From: Chloroflexota bacterium
GTDB lineage: Bacteria; Chloroflexota; UBA4733
Assembly (NCBI GenBank): GCA_025449435.1
Contig: JANWJO010000118.1
Location: 1 to 8,808, forward strand
Length of the DNA stretch: 8,808 nt
Reading direction: 5' to 3'
Shown here: positions 1 to 6,549 of the stretch, piece by piece
Layout of the letters: every line of letters starts with the position of its first letter
Numbering within the stretch: the first letter of the stretch is position 1
The notes under the pieces: model-generated
Database searches by the model: none
The model's input: the letters and a program-made list of their open reading frames with translations, nothing else
Told to the model about the DNA's origin: nothing
Position numbers and translations under genes: made by a program

Positions 1-1435
1 ACTCGGTGCCAATCGCCAGCATCAGCACTGCGACGGCGATCGAGGGAACCGCCCCCTGCAGCCAGGTGGCTGGGATTGTAGTGTGGTTCATGTGCTGGCC
101 CCAGGCTGTGATGGCCCAGTCCACGCCTAGCGTCGCGCACAGGGCACTACCCAGTTGGATCACCACCGCGATGCGCGAGGTAGTGCGGATTTCCGGCGCC
201 AGGTGGAAGGCGAGCCACGATGGCGTGGGCACATCGACGCCTACTACGTTGAACGTTGGCGGTAGGCCAAACATGATGCCAGAGACGATGCACACCCCGG
301 CCAAAGCCAGCAGTTGGTGACGATCCGGCGTAGCCTTTGGTGAGCTGGGTGGCGCGGGTTGTGCCCGCAGTGTGACCCACGCTCCCAACACGGCGAGGAC
401 GAGCGCGACGTAGCCCACCATAGTGCTCTGCTCGCTGACGCTGGTGCCGCCCATATAGCGCTGGAAGATGCCGGCTCCAAAGCGGCCGAGCAGCGGGTTA
501 TACGGGAACGGCAGGAAGAAGTTCCACCAGCGCAGCGATAGGCGGTAGATATCCGAGATGGGCCGGGCCAGCACGCGCGCGGTGGCCACGTCAGGGGCGG
601 GCAGGTGCGCCAGGGGCCACAGTTGCAGCGGCGTCAAGATGAGCACACACACGGCGAGCGCGCTGATCGCTGTTAGCACGGCACGGCCAAGCGGTTGCCA
701 GGCGCGGTGCAACACGGCATGCAGGCCGAAAGCGACCGACCAGCCCAGCACGATCACGCCACAGAAGTAGGCAAGATAGGGGTTATCAAGCTCTGCCAGT
801 GCGAGGCAGATGCCTAACCCGATGCCAGCTAGCCAGGGCCTGGGCTGCCCAAACCGGAACAGCAGCGCTGTGGTGAGCACCAGCCAGAAGCCATCCAGCA
901 GCAGGTAATGTTCCTGTGCCTCGGCCCAACGCAACGGCGCAAAGGCGAAGATGAGGGTGCCAACCAGAGCTGGTCCAGCTGTAAAGCCGCGCCGCCGCAG
1001 GAACGCGAACGTGACCCAAGACGTGAGCACGTAGGCCACGATGACCATGGCGTTGGTGGCGCCGATGGGGGTGAACACGGTGGTAAACAGCGCGGCCACG
1101 GTCCACCATAACGGGTCGGCGATCGCAAAGGGATCGACTACCGGAAACGAACTCGCCGTGAGGACTGGCAGCGGTGTGAACGGGCCGCCAGAGGCCAGCG
1201 CAGACGCATAGCGGGCGATGCCGGTGGGGACGCCTGGGCCGTCACCACCGATGCCGAGGAGGCTCGTATTGAAGTGAAAGAGAATGGGACCCAGCACGGC
1301 CAAACTGAGCGCAGCGAGCAATCCCAGCGCGGCCAGGTCGCTCCCCGGCTGGAAGACCCGTTTTGAGGGACCATTCGTCGTGGCAGCAGCGGCCTTCGGC
1401 TCCAGCGGGTACGTGCTGCGTGCCTCAGAGCTCAC
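1..1435 (-). CDS. Large multi-pass membrane protein, GT-C glycosyltransferase-like (C-terminus off the left edge)
   Basis: An uninterrupted leftward frame gives 478 residues and leaves the window without a stop. The start is a GTG at 1435-1433, preceded by AGGGA five bases upstream; an in-frame TAA lies 16 codons before it. A short polar N-terminus (about 1-32) precedes a first membrane helix (about 33-53, from DLAALGLLAAL). A loop follows with GIGGDGPGVP (D64) and an aromatic stretch ending DPLWW. Many hydrophobic helices come next, including FAFAPLRWAEAQEHY. This layout matches large bacterial membrane proteins of the GT-C type (GT39/ArnT-like and related uncharacterised families), in which an acidic residue of the first outer loop is catalytic and the sugar donor is a polyprenyl phosphate. 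That similarity is from pattern memory, not a search. The divergent methyltransferase supports a role in surface glycans. It is confidently a real gene; its activity is tentative. Confidence 0.8.
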   Translation of the reverse strand, partial: MSSEARSTYPLEPKAAAATTNGPSKRVFQPGSDLAALGLLAALSLAVLGPILFHFNTSLLGIGGDGPGVPTGIARYASALASGGPFTPLPVLTASSFPVVDPFAIADPLWWTVAALFTTVFTPIGATNAMVIVAYVLTSWVTFAFLRRRGFTAGPALVGTLIFAFAPLRWAEAQEHYLLLDGFWLVLTTALLFRFGQPRPWLAGIGLGICLALAELDNPYLAYFCGVIVLGWSVAFGLHAVLHRAWQPLGRAVLTAISALAVCVLILTPLQLWPLAHLPAPDVATARVLARPISDIYRLSLRWWNFFLPFPYNPLLGRFGAGIFQRYMGGTSVSEQSTMVGYVALVLAVLGAWVTLRAQPAPPSSPKATPDRHQLLALAGVCIVSGIMFGLPPTFNVVGVDVPTPSWLAFHLAPEIRTTSRIAVVIQLGSALCATLGVDWAITAWGQHMNHTTIPATWLQGAVPSIAVAVLMLAIGTE

Positions 1436-1637
1436 CTCGTTCCCTGCATCATCTGAACCCAAGAATGGTTGTTACGGCCTCCGCACTAGAACATAACCAT
1501 ACAAAGGGCATTAGTCCTTGCGGGCAATGCTACCACTGCCGGCAGGGTGCGCTGGCCAGCGGACCAGCCGGATGTGTTATATACCAACGGCTGGCGACGA
1601 GCGCTGCGTGGCGCGGTGGGGCAGAGGTGTAGCGCAC
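1436..1637. promoter_or_regulatory. Divergent intergenic region between membrane protein and methyltransferase
   Basis: This 202-bp gap separates two divergently read genes and should hold promoters for both. A rightward AT-rich hexamer (TATATA, 1578-1583) could be a -10 box for the methyltransferase, but no good -35 box lies at the usual distance. I could not identify a convincing leftward promoter or an operator palindrome. The presence of promoters is inferred from gene orientation. Confidence 0.35.
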
Positions 1638-2288
1638 GTGAGTGTCCAACCAGTCAAGCCGCCCACCTACTACCAGCATCCCCGCACCGAGCTGTACGAC
1701 TTTCTACAACGCTCCGGCCGTACAGCGGTCACAAGGGTACTCAGTGTGGGATGCGGCTCCGGGGCGGATGCGCCAGTGTTACGCGCACTCGGTGCAACCC
1801 GCATCGTGGGCGTGGAGCCGGTAGCCAGCGCAGCGGCGCTAGCCCGTGAGCACTACGACACCGTGACCACGGGTGCGTTCGAGGACTGGCAGCCGCCGGG
1901 CGACGAGCGGTTTGACCTCGTCGTGTTCGCGGACGTGCTGGAACACCTGGTGGACCCGGGTGCGGCGTTGCGCCGGGCGCGCGATGTGCTCGCACCGGGT
2001 GGCGTGGTGCTGGTGTCCGTTCCCAACGTGCGCTGCATCTTGGTGCCGGCTCAACTCATCTTGCGCGGCGATTGGCCAACGGCCGTGGAGGGTATCTTCG
2101 ACGCCACCCACCTGCGCTTCTTTACGTCCAAAAGCATGCGCCGGTTGCTCGTGCAAGCGGGACTGCGCCCACTCGCACACCTCAACTATTCGCTGCACTT
2201 CGCACCACTGATCCGGCGAGGGCTAGTGCCACGTCTGGTGAGTGAGTTTCTCGCCATGCAGAACTTTTTCCTTGCTGAGATCCGGTAG
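1638..2288 (+). CDS. Class I SAM-dependent methyltransferase (Methyltransf_11/23 type)
   Basis: This 216-residue protein transfers a methyl group from S-adenosylmethionine; the acceptor is unknown. The Rossmann fold shows motif I VLSVGCGSG (residues 34-42), an acidic end of strand 2 at VGVEP (E60), and FDLVVFADVLEHLVDP (92-107), typical of UbiG-like and surface-glycan methyltransferases. LAPGGVVLVSVPN (118-130) follows, and then THLRFFTSKSMRRLL (157-171), a C-terminal signature common in methyltransferases of polysaccharide clusters. The chosen start is GTG at 1638, with AGAGGTG (1623-1629) eight bases upstream. The frame stays open to an ATG at 1518, but that longer N-terminus is Arg/Cys-rich and unlike this family. 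The gene is divergent from the membrane protein and convergent with the 2315 gene, with only 26 bp between their ends. The family is sure; the substrate is not. Confidence 0.92.
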   Translation: MSVQPVKPPTYYQHPRTELYDFLQRSGRTAVTRVLSVGCGSGADAPVLRALGATRIVGVEPVASAAALAREHYDTVTTGAFEDWQPPGDERFDLVVFADVLEHLVDPGAALRRARDVLAPGGVVLVSVPNVRCILVPAQLILRGDWPTAVEGIFDATHLRFFTSKSMRRLLVQAGLRPLAHLNYSLHFAPLIRRGLVPRLVSEFLAMQNFFLAEIR

Positions 2289-2314
2289 GGACCTCACCCC
2301 CGCTCCCACCACCG
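2289..2314. other. Short convergent gap with a C-rich repeat fragment
   Basis: These 26 bp separate two converging genes. They contain ACCTCACCCCCGCTCCC (2291-2307), the same C-rich core that appears in reverse orientation at 6507-6529 and in diverged form at 7706-7720. There is no hairpin with a T-tract, so intrinsic termination for either gene is not apparent here. Confidence 0.5.
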
Positions 2315-3382
2315 CTATTTTGCCCACCCGTTACTCGTAACAAACGCGGCAGCTGTGGTGGGTGGGCCACCATCGGGATGCTGCAACCAATCGTTGAAAA
2401 TTGAGACGCAGTCGGTGACGGGATTCCAGTGGCCGGCGCCGTCCTTCACGGTGTTCTGGCTGTACAGGGCGAGCACATCGCCTCGGTGAGATTTCAGCAG
2501 TTGGTAGGGGTCGAAGCCGAGTCGCTTCACGTCCTCCGGGGCGGCCACACAGCCACGCGCTGGCGCAACGGCGGTACGCACCCAGCCTTGTGCGACGACA
2601 TACGCAGCAGCCGTTGTGGGTGCGCTGCCGCCAGCACCGGCGGAGAGCCACTGGTCGTAGATGTCTTGACACTGCAGGGTTGGGTTCCAGCCGTTAGCCG
2701 CGTAGAAGCGCAGCACGTCCGGACGGTGGAGGGCAAGGACAACGTAGGGGTTATAGAGGGCGCGTGCCACGTCGGTTTGCGGGAGGGCACAGGTGGTGGG
2801 CACGGCCTCCACCAACGAAGCCACCAGTGGCGCGCCTGGGCCTGCCTCTAACACGGCGATGGGCAACTGCTTGTCCATGGCAAACGTGCCGATTGCTGGA
2901 AGGATGCCGTGGGTGGTGAATACCAGGACGAGCGTGACCACGATTCCTGACACTGTCAGCACCAAGCCGCGGCTTACGTGGCTGGCTCGCCAACCAGAAG
3001 CCCTGAGCCACGTGACCAGTGCATCGAGCGGCGTGGTGAGGTCCGCCATCACGGTGATCTGTTGCCGGATGCCCCAGACGATGGCAACAGCGAGGGTGTA
3101 CGTAGCGAGGTCGGCCGCCTCCGACGCCAAGACAGTGGCGCTGGCCAGCAACGCCCAGGCGATAGCACCGCACATCACGAGCAAGGTCCAGGCGGCATAA
3201 CTGGCAGGCACGCCGAGCACCAGGCCGAGCGATACGACAGTCCACAGGATACTGCCCTTGACGTCGAGCCAGCCGAACAGCAGCGCCAGCGCATTGACGA
3301 TGAGCACGACGACGGAGAACGCCATCCAGGCGCCGCGCTTGACCGTGTCCATATGAAATATCAGGGATAGCCGCTGTGCCAT
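2315..3382 (-). CDS. Uncharacterised membrane protein with two C-terminal extracytoplasmic repeats
   Basis: I do not recognise this 355-residue protein as a named family. The N-terminal half has hydrophobic helices at about 18-38, 45-85 (probably two), 92-106 and 138-160. The C-terminal half is soluble and is a tandem duplication. Copy A (about 198-268) and copy B (about 278-354) share C-A-x-P-x-D-V, then [ND]PY-x2-L-x2-HR-x-DVL-x2-Y-x2-N, then WNP-x3-C-x2-I-x2-[DQ]WL, then PTTAAA-[YF]V-x3-GW. Each copy has exactly two cysteines (C198/C238 and C278/C325), so one disulfide per repeat is plausible if the domain is outside the cell. The ATG start at 3382 overlaps the TAA stop of thrC by one base (TAATG), and no separate Shine-Dalgarno is visible. 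Translation therefore probably depends on thrC by re-initiation. An internal ATG at 3352 (residue 11) is a possible alternative start. The function is unknown, and the link to thrC may be transcriptional only. Confidence 0.85.
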   Translation of the reverse strand: MAQRLSLIFHMDTVKRGAWMAFSVVVLIVNALALLFGWLDVKGSILWTVVSLGLVLGVPASYAAWTLLVMCGAIAWALLASATVLASEAADLATYTLAVAIVWGIRQQITVMADLTTPLDALVTWLRASGWRASHVSRGLVLTVSGIVVTLVLVFTTHGILPAIGTFAMDKQLPIAVLEAGPGAPLVASLVEAVPTTCALPQTDVARALYNPYVVLALHRPDVLRFYAANGWNPTLQCQDIYDQWLSAGAGGSAPTTAAAYVVAQGWVRTAVAPARGCVAAPEDVKRLGFDPYQLLKSHRGDVLALYSQNTVKDGAGHWNPVTDCVSIFNDWLQHPDGGPPTTAAAFVTSNGWAK

Positions 3383-4632
3383 TAGGCGCGCGCAGACGCA
3401 GCGTCGAGCAAGCGGTCGAGCTGCGGATCATCCACATCGACGACCGGCGCCGTGACGGCCGGAGCCACTTCCTGATACTTCAGCCCGGAGCCGGTGTTGA
3501 ACAGCACGATGCGCTGGTGCGGTTCGAGCACGCCCTGATGGAGCAGGTGGGGGATGGCGGCGACCGTCGCGGCCCCCTCTGGCGCGGGGTACACGCCTTC
3601 CAGGCGAGCGACGGTGCTGGTGACCGCCAGGAGCTCGGCATCGGTGACGCTGACCGCCGCGCCCCCACTGGCGCGGATGGCGTCCAGGATGAGGTAGTCG
3701 CCGATAGCGGCGGGCACGCGTAGTCCACTCGCCACGGTGGCGGCGTGCTCCCAGCGAGTGGCAGAGCGGCTGCCGGTCTCAAAGGCGCGCACGATGGGGG
3801 CGCAGCCAGCCGCTTGCACCGAGATCATCTTGGGGCGCTTGCTGCCGATGAGGCCCATGCGCTCCAGTTCGTCGAAGGCTTTCCACATGCCCACGATGCC
3901 GGTGCCGCCGCCGGTGGGGTAGAGGATGGCGTCGGGCAAGTGCCACTCGAACTGCTCCGCCAACTCAAAGCCCATCGTCTTCTTACCTTCTTGCCGGTAG
4001 GGTTCGCGCAGTGTGGAGGCATCAAACCAGCCGCGCTTGGCGGCCTGGTGGCGCACCATGCGGCCGCAGTCGTCGATGAGCCCTCGCACCAGGATGAGCG
4101 TGGCGCCGTACACCTGCGCTTCTACTTTGTTGGTAGCTGGCGTGTCCTCCGGCATGAGCACAAACGCGGGGATGCCGGCGCGGGCTGCATAGGCTGCCAG
4201 GGCCGAGGCTGCGTTGCCTGCCGAGGGAAGCGCGAGCGCCTTGACACCCAACTCCTTGGCCCTGGACACCGCGGCGGCGAGGCCGCGCGCTTTGAAACTG
4301 GCCGTCGGGTTGAGTCCCTCCTCTTTGATCCACAGGTCGGTCAAGCCCAGTTGAGCGCCCAAGCGGGGCGCCGGGAGCATGGGGGTCGCACCCTCGCCGA
4401 GGTCGATGATGTTGGCAGGGTCGCGCACGGGCAAGAGCTCGCGCCAGCGCCACATGCCGCCGCGCACCCGGTTGGCCATGCTGGCTTTGGTGAGCGTCTG
4501 CGCGGCCTGGGAGAGGTCGTACTGGGCGAGCAGCACCTTGGAGCACTTGGAGCACACCGTGTGCAACTCATCGGCATCGTAGGTCTGGCCGCAGTTGGAG
4601 CACTGCAGGTGGGTGAGCGCTGAGGTGGTCAT
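3382..4632 (-). CDS. thrC: Threonine synthase
   Basis: This PLP enzyme converts O-phosphohomoserine and water to L-threonine and phosphate (EC 4.2.3.1), the last step of threonine synthesis, in the cytoplasm. The 416-residue protein has an N-terminal zinc-ribbon-like motif (C11-x2-C14 and C27-x2-C30), found in many threonine synthases of this fold-type II group. DLGEGATPMLPAPRL (77-91) follows, then LNPTASFKARG with K114 as the expected PLP lysine. Next come PSAGNAASALAAYAARAGIP (136-155), the phosphate-binding PTGGGTG loop (239-245), and near the end NTGSGLKY. The start is ATG at 4632, where a G-rich stretch (complement of 4641-4646) sits eight bases upstream. The frame stays open to 4794, but that extension overlaps the leader hairpin and lacks family character. 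It is the first gene of a two-gene leftward unit with the membrane protein. Confidence 0.97.
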   Translation of the reverse strand: MTTSALTHLQCSNCGQTYDADELHTVCSKCSKVLLAQYDLSQAAQTLTKASMANRVRGGMWRWRELLPVRDPANIIDLGEGATPMLPAPRLGAQLGLTDLWIKEEGLNPTASFKARGLAAAVSRAKELGVKALALPSAGNAASALAAYAARAGIPAFVLMPEDTPATNKVEAQVYGATLILVRGLIDDCGRMVRHQAAKRGWFDASTLREPYRQEGKKTMGFELAEQFEWHLPDAILYPTGGGTGIVGMWKAFDELERMGLIGSKRPKMISVQAAGCAPIVRAFETGSRSATRWEHAATVASGLRVPAAIGDYLILDAIRASGGAAVSVTDAELLAVTSTVARLEGVYPAPEGAATVAAIPHLLHQGVLEPHQRIVLFNTGSGLKYQEVAPAVTAPVVDVDDPQLDRLLDAASARA

Positions 4633-4875
4633 CGAATGTTCCCCCCATTGGTGTAGTGCCGGTTGCATGGAGTGTAACGGGGAGGGGACCAAACCACACC
4701 CCCCAGCCGCGCCGGGAGCCCCTTGGGCGCGGCTGGGGGGATTGACGTCGCGCCAGCCTGGATCAGTTCCTCTGGAACGTGTGGGTAAGGACAAGCTAGC
4801 CTGCTGCGGGTGTACGCCTCGGGTGCCCTTTGGGCGAGCACCTGGGCGCGGTGGGGATGGGGTTCGTCACCGTAG
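4633..4875. promoter_or_regulatory. thrC leader / intergenic region
   Basis: This 243-bp stretch lies between the tRNA-Arg 3' end and thrC, both read leftward. It contains a strong hairpin (listed separately) and a weaker inverted pair around 4819-4842 (GGTGCCC and GGGC, then GCACC). I looked for a T-box (conserved AGGGTGG-like antiterminator bulge) and found no match. No clear leftward -35/-10 pair was found, so thrC could use a promoter here that I cannot see or be read through from the tRNA. Confidence 0.4.
4699..4740 (-). terminator. Perfect 15-bp GC hairpin in thrC leader (terminator or attenuator candidate)
   Basis: Positions 4699-4713 (CCCCCCAGCCGCGCC) pair perfectly with 4726-4740, leaving a 12-base loop. 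Neither side is followed by a run of Ts, so it is not a standard intrinsic terminator. Its place between the leftward tRNA and thrC suits termination of the tRNA transcript, attenuation of thrC, or simply a repetitive palindrome. The structure is certain; the role is inference. Confidence 0.5.
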
Positions 4876-4948
4876 CGCTCCCGGCAGGATTCGAACCCGC
4901 GACCAACCGCTTAGAAGGCGGCTGCTCTTTCCCCTGAGCTACGGGAGC
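4876..4948 (-). tRNA. tRNA-Arg (anticodon UCU)
   Basis: Read leftward, the gene folds as a full cloverleaf of 73 nt including the discriminator base. The 7-bp acceptor stem GCTCCCG/CGGGAGC is perfect. The D-arm is GCTC/GAGC with an 8-base loop holding the G-pair. The anticodon stem GCCGC/GCGGT has a G-T closing pair, and the loop CTTCTAA gives anticodon TCT. The variable loop is 5 bases. The T-arm is GCGGG-TTCGAAT-CCTGC. The discriminator is G, and the following bases do not encode CCA, so CCA must be added by the nucleotidyltransferase. The tRNA reads AGA (and AGG by wobble), rare codons in a GC-rich genome. Confidence 0.96.
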
Positions 4949-4957
4949 AGACGGCGC

Positions 4958-4963
4958 ATTGTA
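4958..4963 (-). promoter_or_regulatory. Possible -10 box for tRNA-Arg
   Basis: Read leftward this is TACAAT, ending nine bases before the mature tRNA 5' end. Initiation would therefore fall just before the tRNA. No recognisable -35 hexamer lies 16-18 bp upstream, so the call rests on the hexamer and its position only. Confidence 0.35.
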
Positions 4964-5061
4964 CCCCTAGAGGCTGCGCGCCTCGCGGATAGCGCGCGCA
5001 AGGTATAGCGCACCCGGCCACCGTCCAGTATCCTTCTACGGTTATCAATGGAGACTGCCAG

Positions 5062-6219
5062 GTGACCGTTCGCTCCAGTGCCGCTCAGGTCAGCCGCCCA
5101 ATGGTGGTAGTGCCAGCGGCTATGGCGGCCGTAGCCGTGCTGCTGCTTCTGGTGGCGGCCTTGTTTGCCGTGGGCCGGGGCCCGAACCAGTTGTTTGTCC
5201 TAGACTTGCCCAGCCACACGGTGAGCGCCGAGGCGTCGTTTGGCGCCGCCGTGGTGCTGCTGTTCGGCTTGTGCCTGTGGTACCTCACCTACCGGCCTCA
5301 CGCCCGCCAGCGGGTGAGCACGGCGGCCGGGCCGCAGTGGCTCGTGACCGCGCAATCGTATGTGGCGCTGGCGAAGCCGCGAATTATCCCCCTGCTACTG
5401 GTGCCCACCGCGGCGGCGATGCTCATCGCCAACCGCTTACAGCCGGTGCCTACAGAGGAACTCATCCGGCTGTTTGTGCTCACCCTGGCCGGTGGCACGC
5501 TGGCATCGGGTGGGGCGCACGTCTTCAATTCGTACCTGGATCGCGACCTCGATGCCACCATGCGACGCACGCGGGCGCGGCCGTTTCCCAGAGGGCGCGT
5601 AGGTACGGCGCCGGCGCTGGCGTTTGGTACGGCGCTATCGGCAGCAGCGGTACTGCTGCTGGGATTCACCGTCAACTGGCTGGCGGCGTTGCTGGCCCTG
5701 GCTGGCAACCTGTTCTACGTGCTCGTATACTCCCTGTGGCTGAAGCGGGCGACCCCGCAGAACATCGTGATCGGTGGCGCGGCTGGCGCTGTCCCGCCGC
5801 TGGTGGGGTGGGCAGCGTTGACCAACCAGGTAGGGCTGCCGGCGGTGCTGCTGTTCGCCATCATCTTCTTCTGGACACCCGCACACTTTTGGGCACTCGC
5901 GTTGGTGCGCGAGGAAGACTACAAGGCGGCGGGCATCCCCATGCTGCCGGTGATCGCTGGTGCGGAGTTCACGCGCCAGCGCATCGTACTGTATGCGGTG
6001 TTGCTAACCGTTGCGGCGCTCCTCCTGTACGTCACTCGTTCGATGGGCGTGCTGTATCTGGTGGCTGCGGTGGGGTTGAGCGCGTTGTTTCTGGTGAAGG
6101 CGCTGCAGTTGCTCAACGGCCGGTCGCTGCAGCGAGCCTGGAACCTGTTCATGTATTCGAACGTGTATCTCTTGCTGCTGTACGGGGCGATGGTGCTCGA
6201 CCGGCTGCTAGCGCGGTAG
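5062..6219 (+). CDS. ctaB: Protoheme IX farnesyltransferase (heme O synthase) with N-terminal membrane extension
   Basis: This integral membrane prenyltransferase (UbiA superfamily) adds farnesyl to heme B, giving heme O (EC 2.5.1.141), for heme-copper oxidases. The core starts near residue 100 (YVALAKPRI). It carries the first aspartate motif N156-SYL-D160-RDL-D164 followed by RRTRARP, the signature YSLWLKRATPQNIVIGGAAGAVPPLVGW, and FFWTPAHFWALAL with DYKAAGIPMLP. All are diagnostic for CtaB/CyoE. About 286 residues of core is normal length. The unusual part is residues 1-99, which add two predicted helices (about 15-37 and 58-78). They may be a remnant of a fused CtaA/COX15-like half or lineage-specific anchors. 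The start is GTG at 5062, with GGAG at 5050-5053 eight bases upstream. A five-codon reading frame (ATG at 5048) ends at a TGA overlapping this GTG, probably by chance. An alternative ATG at 5101 would remove only 13 residues. No ctaA is adjacent. Confidence 0.96.
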   Translation: MTVRSSAAQVSRPMVVVPAAMAAVAVLLLLVAALFAVGRGPNQLFVLDLPSHTVSAEASFGAAVVLLFGLCLWYLTYRPHARQRVSTAAGPQWLVTAQSYVALAKPRIIPLLLVPTAAAMLIANRLQPVPTEELIRLFVLTLAGGTLASGGAHVFNSYLDRDLDATMRRTRARPFPRGRVGTAPALAFGTALSAAAVLLLGFTVNWLAALLALAGNLFYVLVYSLWLKRATPQNIVIGGAAGAVPPLVGWAALTNQVGLPAVLLFAIIFFWTPAHFWALALVREEDYKAAGIPMLPVIAGAEFTRQRIVLYAVLLTVAALLLYVTRSMGVLYLVAAVGLSALFLVKALQLLNGRSLQRAWNLFMYSNVYLLLLYGAMVLDRLLAR

Positions 6220-6222
6220 GGT

Positions 6223-6258
6223 GGGCACGACTCCGTGCCCGACCGTTCACGGTCGGGC
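6223..6258 (+). terminator. Two overlapping hairpins right after ctaB
   Basis: A 7-bp stem (6223-6229 with 6234-6240) and a 10-bp stem with a 2-base loop (6237-6246 with 6249-6258) share four bases, so only one can form at a time. They begin four bases after the ctaB stop, which fits 3'-end formation, but no U-tract follows. Alternatively they are part of the repeat element that fills the gap. Confidence 0.4.
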
Positions 6259-6489
6259 TACGCTCGTCCGCCTGCTGAAGCAGGTTGGGGGTACGACGCA
6301 GCACGATCGGCGCCAGTAAGCCCCATTGATGGGGCGAACGAACGGAGCCTGCTGCTTCAGCGGCAGGCGCTGGCGACCAGAGGGGACAGCACCACACGTT
6401 TGCCGTCTGGTTGTCGTACCACCCCCAGTCAGCCTTGGCAGGAGGGGACGGGCTGCTGGAAGTATGGTGGTGAACCTCAGTGGCGCTAG

Positions 6490-6529
6490 CTCCCCTCCCT
6501 CTTCAGGGGAGGGGCGGGGGGTGAGGTCC
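6490..6529. repeat. C-rich/G-rich hairpin repeat, copy upstream of racemase-family gene
   Basis: The stem 6492-6500 (CCCCTCCCT) pairs with 6505-6514 around a CTTC loop with one bulged G. It is followed by a G-run and TGAGGTCC (6522-6529). Read on the minus strand this is GGACCTCACCCCCCGCC, matching the core at 2289-2307 and resembling 7706-7720. It appears to be a dispersed intergenic repeat. Confidence 0.55.
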
Positions 6530-6549
6530 GTGAGCTGGGGGAGGGGTCA

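Larger units (their letters stand above)
6220..6549. repeat. 330-bp non-coding stretch packed with short-loop hairpins
   Basis: No gene is evident between ctaB and the racemase-family gene. The stretch holds at least six inverted repeats: 6223-6240 (GGGCACG, 4-base loop); 6237-6258 (GCCCGACCGT, 2-base loop), which excludes the first; 6271-6284 (CCTGCT, 2-base loop); 6320-6335 (GCCCCAT, 2-base loop); 6347-6368 (GCCTGCTGC, TTCA loop, one G-T pair); and 6490-6514 (C-rich/G-rich). A longer-range pair, 6287-6297 with 6413-6426, is complementary except for one inserted base. The first hairpins directly follow the ctaB stop and could end its transcript, although no T-run follows. The density suggests a repetitive or mobile non-coding element (REP- or MITE-like). 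The structures are read directly; the interpretation is inferred. Confidence 0.55.

Noticed and set aside
1518..1637. Longer methyltransferase start at the ATG at 1518
   Set aside because: The added 40 residues are Arg/Cys-rich and unlike the family. The GTG at 1638 has a well-placed ribosome site and gives a normal N-terminus.
2751..3437. Minus-strand frame overlapping the membrane protein and the thrC end
   Set aside because: It is the frame-shifted shadow of the TM-bearing gene: Arg/His/Pro-rich, without hydrophobic segments or motif.
3745..4623. Long open frame on the + strand opposite thrC
   Set aside because: It is the antisense shadow of thrC: rich in Gly, His, Arg and Ala, with no domain, and the opposite strand encodes an unmistakable enzyme.
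4633..4875. T-box or amino-acid riboswitch upstream of thrC
   Set aside because: No T-box core sequence or specifier-loop layout is recognisable; only a plain GC hairpin is present.
5048..5065. Five-codon leader peptide overlapping the ctaB start
   Set aside because: The ATG overlaps the Shine-Dalgarno of ctaB and has no ribosome site of its own; it is probably coincidental.
5271..6278. Second long + strand frame within ctaB
   Set aside because: It overlaps ctaB in another frame. Arg/Gly/Ala-rich content with no motif is typical of a frame-shifted shadow in GC-rich DNA.
6220..6549. CRISPR array suggested by repeated palindromes
   Set aside because: The palindromes differ in sequence and are irregularly spaced, with no direct repeat unit or spacers.
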